A stretch of DNA of 58,727 bases from Firm-13 sp964579245. Lineage in GTDB: Bacteria; Bacillota; Clostridia; Saccharofermentanales; Saccharofermentanaceae. Shown piece after piece: positions 53,076 through 58,727 of the stretch (positions are counted from its first letter, which is position 1; each line of letters starts with the position of its first letter). The notes under the pieces were generated by a model that was not told the origin of the DNA, searched no databases, and worked only from the letters and a program-made list of their open reading frames with translations. A program made the translations under genes and the position numbers. The stretch is taken from contig CAZOFY010000007.1 of NCBI GenBank assembly GCA_964579245.1, forward strand, positions 1 through 58,727, written 5' to 3'.

Positions 53076-53084
53076 ATGATAGCA
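53076..53084 (-). promoter_or_regulatory. Candidate extended -10 promoter of guaB
   Basis: On the minus strand TGCTATCAT reads as an extended -10 box about 47 bp before the guaB ATG. No good -35 is present. Confidence 0.45.
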
Positions 53085-53151
53085 CAAAAAGGCGGTGTGA
53101 AGCTATAAATACGCTTTCATTTTTTGTTGTCGAAATGTAGATTCTAAAAAC

Positions 53152-53191
53152 AAAAAAAGCCCCCGCTTCGTCATTTATACAGCGGAGGCTT
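53152..53191 (-). terminator. Terminator after thiT
   Basis: Minus-strand stem AAGCCTCCGCT/AGCGGGGGCTT (53181-53191 with 53158-53167) has one mismatch and is followed by TTTTTT. Confidence 0.88.
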
Positions 53192-53209
53192 GTGAAAGAA
53201 AGAAAAAAC

Positions 53210-54025
53210 TTACAAAAACGGATTATATGGCTGCTTTGCAAGTAATGACAGAACGATCCAGGTGAAACAGACGAGTAGAATGATTATCAGAAAAATGCGC
53301 GAATAAATGCGTCTACCGCGCGGAGCTTTCGTATCAAAGGACCACACAATCAAGAAGATCTGTCCGATGATAGGGATGAAAGAAACCAGGATGGTGATAA
53401 GCCATAAGCTAGGAGACATTTTCTCTTGCGTTTTCTTTTGAAAGACAAGTGTTCCCAACAAGGCAAAAAGTGCGACAACCGTAATAATCGCCTCCGGTAT
53501 CAAGAAAGCAGCGTTATAAGCAAGTGAGTAGCCCCAGATTGTTTGTCCCGGCGGCGTATACTCAGCGTAAAAAAAGATGCCGGCAAAAAAATGAGATACC
53601 AAGCGGATTGCTATTGCAGTGAAAGTTGCCACAACGATTCTCCAGACAGGGATTAGTGTCAGTCTTCTCAGAATGTTGGTTTCTTCCATACGTGTGCTTT
53701 TTTTCGCCGCGAAAAGGCCTGCCAATCCTAAGACTGTAAATGCGACCGTATAATCCAGAAGCACTTGAGGAAAAGAAAGGATGTAACCTCCGATAAACGT
53801 CTGTAAAAGACTGTAGCAGAACGCAACACCAATACCCCAACCCGGTCCGAAACATAAAGAAAACAAAATGATTGGCAACATTGAGGCAGGTGTAATGGAT
53901 CCTCCCTGAGGCCATTCAAAGACCTTGATCAGTGACAAGGTCTCGGCGAGAGCGAGACATATGCCTCCCGCGGAAATAGCCATCAAGAAATCCCGGGTAG
54001 ATTTAGAACTTCGAATTTCAGACAT
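53210..54025 (-). CDS. thiT: ECF thiamine transporter substrate-binding component ThiT, C-terminally extended
   Basis: Encodes 271 aa from the ATG at 54025 (AGGAGGAG 7 bases upstream). The first 200 residues are a six-helix S-component with GGSITPASMLPIILFSL and FPQVLLDYTVAFTVLGLAGLF, as in ThiT. About 65 further residues add two membrane helices (SLWLITILVSFIPIIGQIF and a last one near 240-262) not found in standard ThiT of about 190 aa. The TPP riboswitch upstream confirms thiamine uptake. The shared ECF module is not in this window. Confidence 0.93.
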   Translation of the reverse strand: MSEIRSSKSTRDFLMAISAGGICLALAETLSLIKVFEWPQGGSITPASMLPIILFSLCFGPGWGIGVAFCYSLLQTFIGGYILSFPQVLLDYTVAFTVLGLAGLFAAKKSTRMEETNILRRLTLIPVWRIVVATFTAIAIRLVSHFFAGIFFYAEYTPPGQTIWGYSLAYNAAFLIPEAIITVVALFALLGTLVFQKKTQEKMSPSLWLITILVSFIPIIGQIFLIVWSFDTKAPRGRRIYSRIFLIIILLVCFTWIVLSLLAKQPYNPFL

Positions 54026-54089
54026 AAAAAAACTCCTCCTTTTATGTCCGACAGATGAACAAGGAGAAGCACAAAGCTTCATCATTTGA

Positions 54090-54180
54090 TCCCTCCGCCG
54101 GCATTATCCGGTTCAGGTATGCGGGTCGATACGTCTGAAATTCGTATCCTCTCAGCCGGATTAGTGTCCAGCTCCCCGTT
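54090..54180 (-). promoter_or_regulatory. TPP riboswitch (THI element)
   Basis: The minus strand reads ACGGGGAGCTGGAC, CGGCTGAGAGGA, ACCCGCATACCTGAACCGG and ATAATGCCGGCGGAGGGA, the conserved TPP aptamer with CUGAGA and ACCUGA cores. Downstream, CTTCTCCTT (about 54059-54067) is nearly complementary to the thiT AAGGAGGAG, so translation control by Shine-Dalgarno sequestration is likely; no U-tract terminator is seen. Confidence 0.95.
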
Positions 54181-54256
54181 TATTAACATAGAAAGCGTAC
54201 TACAGATACTGATTCTTTACAATGCCTGCGCAGGATTACCATGAAGAGCCGGATCG

Positions 54257-55240
54257 TCATGGATAGAATCCGGAAATCTCCAGTAATCGGTCAATTTCAT
54301 TCGAATAGACCGAAGCAGCAACCTCATATGCCATGACATGATCTGCTCCCTCAATATACAGAAGCCTTTTCTTTGCATGGATTCTTTGAAAAATCTCATC
54401 GCTGGCAGATGGAGGAATAAAGGTATCTTCGGCTCCGTGAACAAGAAGAACAGGGACGCGAATTTTCCCGGCTTGCGCAACAGGCGAAATCCTCTCTATC
54501 CCGTAACCGATGTTCTTTTGTGTGATTCTGCTGATTTCCCTTATAAGAAACTTCGGAGCAAACCTGTACTGTATCTTCATCATATCCGAGACCTGAGACA
54601 CCAAAGAGGCATAGCTGCTGTCAGCAATGATACACTTTACTTCCTTCGGCAACCTTCCGCTTCCCGCTGCCAAAAGCACCGTTGCTGCACCCATGGACCA
54701 TCCGTGGCAAACAATCCGTAACGGCTTAGGTAAGATTTTTCGCATATAGCGGATCCAGGTAATCAGATCCTGACTGTCTGATAAGCCATAGCCGATGTAC
54801 TTTCCCGTGCTCATGCCGTGAGCTCTCATGTGCAAAATCAGCACATGACAATCCATCTTCTGAAGATAGAGTTGAGCAAATGCGCCCATGACAGAAGGGT
54901 GGTCCCGCCAGCCATGAAGCAGAATTACCAGTTGCTTCGAATCCTTGCGTTCAGCCGGACGGTAATAAGCACTGAGCTTCACCCCGTCATACGCTGTTAT
55001 CGTAATATCCAGAAAATCCATCCTGTTCGTATAGAACCAGTTCTGTCCTCTGCCATATACATTGTCCTGATTGATTTTCTGCGGAGAACGATCGACGACC
55101 GGCCGCGGATAGGGTCGGTCGAAAATTCTATGAAAAGCACGCATTCCGATGATATAAATTACGACAAAATAGATCAGGACGAGAAGCAAGACCAGAATTA
55201 CAGCCAGCAATATCCATACCACGATGTCAACTCCAGGCAA
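54257..55240 (-). CDS. Membrane-anchored alpha/beta hydrolase
   Basis: Encodes 327 aa starting at TTG 55240 (GAGGGG 9 bases upstream). One N-terminal membrane segment (about 6-32) precedes a cap-less alpha/beta hydrolase core with oxyanion HGWRD (about 110), nucleophile Ser in CHGWSMGA (about 186), Asp in HGAEDTFIP and His in GADHVMAY. Family relatives are esterases or peptidases of the YqkD/DUF1100-like type; the substrate is unknown. It lies 2 bp after pepP and probably shares its transcript. Confidence 0.88.
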   Translation of the reverse strand: MPGVDIVVWILLAVILVLLLVLIYFVVIYIIGMRAFHRIFDRPYPRPVVDRSPQKINQDNVYGRGQNWFYTNRMDFLDITITAYDGVKLSAYYRPAERKDSKQLVILLHGWRDHPSVMGAFAQLYLQKMDCHVLILHMRAHGMSTGKYIGYGLSDSQDLITWIRYMRKILPKPLRIVCHGWSMGAATVLLAAGSGRLPKEVKCIIADSSYASLVSQVSDMMKIQYRFAPKFLIREISRITQKNIGYGIERISPVAQAGKIRVPVLLVHGAEDTFIPPSASDEIFQRIHAKKRLLYIEGADHVMAYEVAASVYSNEIDRLLEISGFYP

Positions 55241-55242
55241 GT

Positions 55243-56520
55243 TTATTCGCCCCTCTCTGCATCATGTATCATTTGACAAACCTCATCCGCCTCGCGAGGA
55301 AAAAAGTCCGATAAGATTTCACAGCCGTCCGATGTAACGACAACATCATCCTCGATGCGGAAACCGATGCCCCATTCCTCAACATATATACCCGGCTCAA
55401 CCGTTATGACCATCCCTTCCTGCAGCGGGATCTCGCGTAGGCAGACATCATGAACATCGTGTCCAAGATGATGAGAGGCATTGTGCCAGTAATACAAGGA
55501 TACATCCCGAAGATCCGAGGGGTCTTCGGATAACAGTGAAAGCCTGCGGAGCTCTTCTTTGGCGCATCGCTTCGTCTCATCATTAACCTCAGAGAGAAGC
55601 TTGCCGGGGCAAATTGCCCGGAAGCATGCTTCCTGACAAGCCCGAACAGCGGCATATAACTCCCTCTGTCTATCCGAAAAATATCCGCTTGCCGGAAAAA
55701 CACGTGATATGTCGGCACACAGCCCTGCCACTCGTCCGCCTACATCAACCTGGATCAGATCTCCGGCCTGCGCCTGTCCGGTTGGGTTCATGTGATGCAG
55801 GCACATGGCGTTGTCGGCAGCGGCAAATATCGGCGGAAATGCAGGAATCAGACAACCTCTCCGGTTCAATGCGTATTGAAAAGCACTTGTCAGCAGAAGC
55901 TCGGATACTCCGGGCTTAATGAGGCGCGTCGTCTCTTCCACTGCCTCTTGCGTCAACCGGATCGCCTGTCTTATCATATCCAGCTCACATGGCTCCTTGA
56001 TCATGCGGATTCGTGCGCAGACAGATTCCAGGGAAATCATCTCTCTCTCCCCGTCAAGCGACAACACCAGCTTCTCAAAATCCTTGCCGGGCCCGGTAAA
56101 CGATCCCTCTTCCAAAGCTATGGCCAGGGAGCGATCATGAAGGATTGGCTTGATAAAATCTTCGAACTCAGGAAGAAAATGCAAAGATTCGATACCTGAC
56201 AGCTCCGCGCAGAGTTCACGGGTCATTCGCTTTCCCGTCCATCGTTCGCGTAACGGATCCTGTGTCTGGATGAAAAGAGTCTCCTCAACCTTCGAACCTT
56301 GTCGGGAAAGAACCAGTACGGACTGCTCCTGTTCGATTCCCGTGAAATAGTAGAAATTGCGATTGGCAAAAAACGGATATTCAGAATCAGACGACATGAT
56401 GACAGCTTTACCCGCGAAAAGCACAGCAACGACATTCTCCGGCAACTTCTGAAGGAGCTTCCTGCGATTCTCGGCAAAAAATGAACTGGGAAAACGAATG
56501 TCCCGAACGTCCGCCATCAT
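55243..56520 (-). CDS. pepP: M24B Xaa-Pro aminopeptidase
   Basis: Encodes 425 aa starting at the first of two ATGs (56520), which has GGGGAG 8 bases upstream. The N-terminal AMP_N domain (about 8-130) precedes a pita-bread fold. The five metal ligands are seen in QVDVGG, CADISR, HHLGHDVHD, VEPGIY and RIEDDVVV. It removes an N-terminal residue next to proline using two divalent metals. It overlaps the upstream acetyltransferase by 4 bp. Confidence 0.95.
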   Translation of the reverse strand: MMADVRDIRFPSSFFAENRRKLLQKLPENVVAVLFAGKAVIMSSDSEYPFFANRNFYYFTGIEQEQSVLVLSRQGSKVEETLFIQTQDPLRERWTGKRMTRELCAELSGIESLHFLPEFEDFIKPILHDRSLAIALEEGSFTGPGKDFEKLVLSLDGEREMISLESVCARIRMIKEPCELDMIRQAIRLTQEAVEETTRLIKPGVSELLLTSAFQYALNRRGCLIPAFPPIFAAADNAMCLHHMNPTGQAQAGDLIQVDVGGRVAGLCADISRVFPASGYFSDRQRELYAAVRACQEACFRAICPGKLLSEVNDETKRCAKEELRRLSLLSEDPSDLRDVSLYYWHNASHHLGHDVHDVCLREIPLQEGMVITVEPGIYVEEWGIGFRIEDDVVVTSDGCEILSDFFPREADEVCQMIHDAERGE

Positions 56521-57173
56521 CTGGTCGGCTCCCCTGATCGAACATTATACTCATCAAACAGAATCGTATTGTTGATATATCCCAGGGTCGCCCCCGGTGA
56601 TCTGCGGATAAGTCCCGGATTCCCGATGACGATTGAATTGTCCGGAACATCAAAGTTCACATATGCACCCGGTGCAATTAAAACATTATTACCCACGCGA
56701 ATATTCCCGACTATAACGGCATTCGCACCGATCCAGACATAGTTCCCTACATTCGGCGCCCCCTTGCGAGGACCACGGAACTGTGTTCCGATGACAACAC
56801 CTGTAGAGATATTGACATTATGGCCAATCACGGTCTTCGGATGGATGATCACACGTCCGAAATGAGCAAGATACAAGCCCTTGCCAATACAAGTCTCAAA
56901 AGGGATCTGAAACTGATATCGCATCGTAAAATAGTTCAGCCCAAGATTATAAAAGTGAAAAAGCAAATAATTCTTCACATAATGAATTCCCTTAGGACTC
57001 TTCATCATGGCACGATAATAATACTGAGTACGCCGAAATGAATTCAAGAACTTAAACTCGGGACTCGATAACCACTCCTGAACAAAAGTTATATAAACCT
57101 TTGACAGGCGACGCTTGTTGCCGGTAAACCGGTAAAGATCGCTATATACGATATCCTTAAGCTCTTCCGTCAT
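56517..57173 (-). CDS. Serine O-acetyltransferase-like left-handed beta-helix protein
   Basis: Encodes 218 aa. Residues 1-85 are helical and residues 90-195 are hexapeptide repeats with the GxxxIHP(K)xxIGxN and GVVIGTQFRG pattern of CysE-type acetyltransferases. The catalytic His expected in the repeat region is present in AHFGRVIIHP. The N-terminal domain differs from classical CysE, so a polysaccharide- or amino-sugar acetylating role is possible. First gene of a three-gene operon with pepP and the hydrolase. Confidence 0.82.
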   Translation of the reverse strand: MTEELKDIVYSDLYRFTGNKRRLSKVYITFVQEWLSSPEFKFLNSFRRTQYYYRAMMKSPKGIHYVKNYLLFHFYNLGLNYFTMRYQFQIPFETCIGKGLYLAHFGRVIIHPKTVIGHNVNISTGVVIGTQFRGPRKGAPNVGNYVWIGANAVIVGNIRVGNNVLIAPGAYVNFDVPDNSIVIGNPGLIRRSPGATLGYINNTILFDEYNVRSGEPTR

Positions 57174-57382
57174 GCCTTCTATCTATTCCTCTTCTGTTGT
57201 ATTCTCGTAGAATAATCTTATCTCTTTTCAGGCAAATGAGCAACAATTATTCTGCTCATTTCCTTTTCGAACAGCATATCACAAAACGTTTCACGATATG
57301 TGAAATCTATCACGAAGATTTAACCGGTCTCGATAGGTATTCATGATAAAATGATCAGAAAAACGAAGTTCGAGGAAATGAC

Positions 57383-57856
57383 ATGGATCTCCATTTGAGC
57401 AAAGCAAATCCTGCCCACCTGAAAGCCTGTGCTACTGCGCTGAAAAATTCCCTTCTTGGCAGGTACTATTTCGAAAAGCAAGAGAGCGCCGAGGCTGCAG
57501 TCAACGAAGGATTTGTTTCCGACACCCTGTTCGTTGCAGAAACGTCAACTGACACAGCAGGATTTTTCCTCTGCCTTCCGAACGGAGCCTTTCACAGTTT
57601 TCCGTACCTGCACCTGCTCGCAGTTAAAGAAGAGTACCGCGGACAAGGTGTGGGAAAGTTTCTGCTTCAATCCTGGGAAGGCCAGACAGATCGGGAAAAA
57701 CTATTCCTATGTGTGGCGGACTTCAACCCCGGTGCCAAGATCTTTTACGAGAAAAACGGCTATCGTCAGGTCGGCTTGATCCCTGATCTCTACCGCAAAG
57801 GTATCACGGAATATCTGATGATGAAGGACCGCTCTGCCCCGGCCTGTAAAACCTGA
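57383..57856 (+). CDS. GNAT-family N-acetyltransferase
   Basis: Encodes 157 aa; GAGG lies 7 bases before the ATG. The acetyl-CoA pyrophosphate-binding motif A is seen in LHLLAVKEEYRGQGVGKFLLQ (about 76-96, in part RGQGVGK), followed by motif B ARIFYEKNGY-like PGAKIFYEKNGYRQVG. The acceptor is unknown. It is divergent from the acetyltransferase operon and stands alone. Confidence 0.9.
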   Translation: MDLHLSKANPAHLKACATALKNSLLGRYYFEKQESAEAAVNEGFVSDTLFVAETSTDTAGFFLCLPNGAFHSFPYLHLLAVKEEYRGQGVGKFLLQSWEGQTDREKLFLCVADFNPGAKIFYEKNGYRQVGLIPDLYRKGITEYLMMKDRSAPACKT

Positions 57857-57893
57857 GCGAGCCGGCAGATCCATTTATAATTTTGAAGTAGGA

Positions 57894-57927
57894 AGAGTCC
57901 TCTAGAATCCGCGATTCAGAAGACTCT
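57894..57927 (+). terminator. Hairpin between the GNAT gene and tRNA-Ser
   Basis: AGAGTC, TCT and GAATC pair in order with GATTC, AGA and GACTCT around a CGC loop. The stem is strong but only CTATTG follows, so termination may be weak. Confidence 0.55.
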
Positions 57928-57930
57928 CTA

Positions 57931-57960
57931 TTGACTTTGCTCCCCTCAAACTACTATAAT
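57931..57960 (+). promoter_or_regulatory. Promoter of tRNA-Ser
   Basis: TTGACT (57931-57936) and TATAAT (57955-57960) are 18 bp apart. The tRNA starts 28 bp after the -10 box. Confidence 0.85.
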
Positions 57961-57987
57961 CTAGTGGCGCCACGGAAGCTTATATAC

Positions 57988-58078
57988 GGAGAAGTATCGA
58001 AGTGGTCATAACGGGGCGCACTCGAAATGCGTTTGCCGGGCAACTGGCACGAGGGTTCGAATCCCTCCTTCTCCGCCA
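57988..58078 (+). tRNA. tRNA-Ser (anticodon CGA)
   Basis: A 91-nt class II tRNA with a long variable arm. Acceptor GGAGAAG pairs with CTTCTCC, discriminator G and encoded CCA follow. The anticodon loop CTCGAAA gives CGA. Its last 21 bases are repeated exactly at 58263-58283. Confidence 0.96.
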
Positions 58079-58082
58079 AGAT

Positions 58083-58122
58083 AAAAAGGTCGTCCATCAA
58101 CAGATGGGCGGCCTTTTATTTT
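58083..58122 (+). terminator. Terminator after tRNA-Ser
   Basis: Stem AAAAGGTCGTCCATC with GATGGGCGGCCTTTT (wobbles only) and an ACA-type loop is followed by ATTTTG. Confidence 0.88.
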
Positions 58123-58135
58123 GCTGAAGAATCAT

Positions 58136-58262
58136 GGAGGGAATCGAACCCTGTGAAGGCAGATGGCGATAAGACAGGCGTCCGTTGGACGGCTGGCCGA
58201 CATCTGCTTCAGGAGCGACAGCGACGACGGGACAGCGGGCTAGCGATAGCGACGCACGCGGA
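58136..58262. other. GC-rich structured segment beside tRNA-Ser
   Basis: It opens with GGAGGGAATCGAACCC, which mimics a tRNA T-arm. Then comes a two-layer hairpin: outer GAAGGCAGATG/CATCTGCTTC (58155-58165 with 58201-58210, one bulge) and inner CGTCC/GGACG (58179-58183 with 58187-58191). It ends with AGCGA-type repeats (about 58213-58250). It is clearly more GC-rich than its surroundings and encodes no protein I recognise. It could be a small tRNA-targeting repeat element. Confidence 0.5.
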
Positions 58263-58283
58263 CGAATCCCTCCTTCTCCGCCA
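58263..58283 (+). repeat. Duplicate of the tRNA-Ser 3' end (att-like)
   Basis: The 21 bases from the T-arm to CCA of tRNA-Ser (58058-58078) are repeated exactly here, 205 bp downstream. Such duplications mark integration sites of elements that target tRNA 3' ends. The IS end begins 4 bp later. Confidence 0.85.
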
Positions 58284-58287
58284 CAAC

Positions 58288-58727
58288 AGAAGGGGCTGTT
58301 GCAAAATGAACTGTAAAGTTCAGGATGCAGCAGCCTCTGTTATTTGCCAGCGTCTACAGGCGTTGGCTTTTCACATTCTTACGATGACTTACAACAATTT
58401 CCGGTTCTGAATTTGTGATAGTGTCTCTTTATTGCGTGATGCAGTACAGCAGCTACGGCCGGTTTAACTTGTTCCTTTAAGAGACGTACTACTTGTTCGC
58501 CTTATAAATGTCTTCATACTGTTTTGGGTCCATAGGCAGATATCACTCATTGTATATTTCATTGTGACATCACATAGTTATACATGCTAAAAAGCAGAAA
58601 ACAGAATTCTCGGATGTTAATTATTGACAAGAAATGATGTATTACGACGTTATATCACAGTCTTATATATACTAAATGACTGATTCTCAAGGATTTTGAT
58701 GGTATTCATTGACAATATATATCATCT
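58288..58727 (+). mobile_element. IS end, copy B (continues past the window)
   Basis: It begins AGAAGGGGCTGTTGCAAAA and is the inverted relative of 27541-27981 over its full visible length. The terminal sequence is typical of IS termini with GGGGCTGTTGCAAAA. The visible 440 bp is non-coding; a short MNCKVQDAAAS reading frame is interrupted by a stop and not conserved with copy A. A transposase, if present, lies beyond the window. Confidence 0.8.

Noticed and set aside
27981..58288. Composite transposon carrying the 30 kb segment
   Set aside because: The content is mostly housekeeping genes, the two IS ends are diverged, and no outer IS ends are visible.
58027..58410. Open frame running through tRNA-Ser and the IS end
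   Set aside because: It overlaps a structural RNA gene and is not conserved in the other IS copy.

Overview
The window reads as chromosomal DNA of an anaerobic low-to-mid GC Bacillota, most likely a member of the Clostridia. The reasons are strong AGGAGG-type ribosome binding sites, sigma-A-type promoters, many U-tract terminators, a TPP riboswitch, a T-box-like leader, a fermentative AdhE, ThiT, and the Bacillus-type yaaO-tmk-darA-holB-ricT-trmN6-rsmI-metG-tatD gene order. I cannot name a genus from sequence alone. Most genes lie on the minus strand, so transcription runs mainly right to left.

Region 1 (0-12.2 kb) holds tRNA-Val(UAC) and the conserved housekeeping cluster: a Q/N/R-rich disordered protein, a YaaO-like PLP decarboxylase, tmk, darA, holB, ricT, a small ferredoxin, trmN6-like, rsmI, a two-PAS/degenerate-GGDEF/EAL protein, metG and tatD. 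Region 2 (12.2-19.8 kb) is a folate operon (folE-folP-folB-folK), two AraC regulators, a small XRE regulator and a degenerate sialate-esterase-like protein. Region 3 (19.8-26.9 kb) has a DEAD-box helicase and DeoR regulator divergent from adhE, then tRNA-Gln(CUG) and a DUF4349 lipoprotein.

Region 4 (26.9-28.0 kb) is a decayed insertion sequence: a transposase C-terminal fragment, three tandem 74-bp repeats and an IS end of about 440 bp. A second, inverted copy of that IS end closes the window (58.29-58.73 kb), so about 30 kb of mostly ordinary chromosome lies between inverted IS ends. Region 5 (28.0-38.7 kb) carries a four-module persulfide/CoA-disulfide-reductase-like protein and a complete phosphate regulon (pstSCAB-phoU-phoP-phoR, then a family 4 uracil-DNA glycosylase) with a candidate PHO box upstream of pstS. 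Region 6 (38.4-42.6 kb) has an Smr protein, a leaderless pseudouridine synthase gene, a membrane protein with a J-like N-terminus and a LytTR/DUF3021/DUF7010 module.

Region 7 (42.8-49.3 kb) is the most unusual part. One operon encodes an AspRS fused at its C-terminus to a complete GatC, a GatA homologue that has lost all three catalytic-triad residues, and a full-length GatB. It sits behind a T-box-like leader whose candidate specifier is AAC (Asn), and the AspRS carries the His31 seen in non-discriminating AspRS. Together these suggest a dedicated tRNA-Asn transamidation machine that lacks its normal glutaminase. An ECF sigma/anti-sigma-like pair lies upstream of it. Region 8 (49.4-58.1 kb) holds lysS, greA, guaB, a TPP-riboswitch-controlled thiT, an alpha/beta hydrolase, an M24 aminopeptidase, a serine-acetyltransferase-like protein, a GNAT enzyme and tRNA-Ser(CGA). 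The 3' end of tRNA-Ser is duplicated 205 bp downstream, across a GC-rich structured segment.
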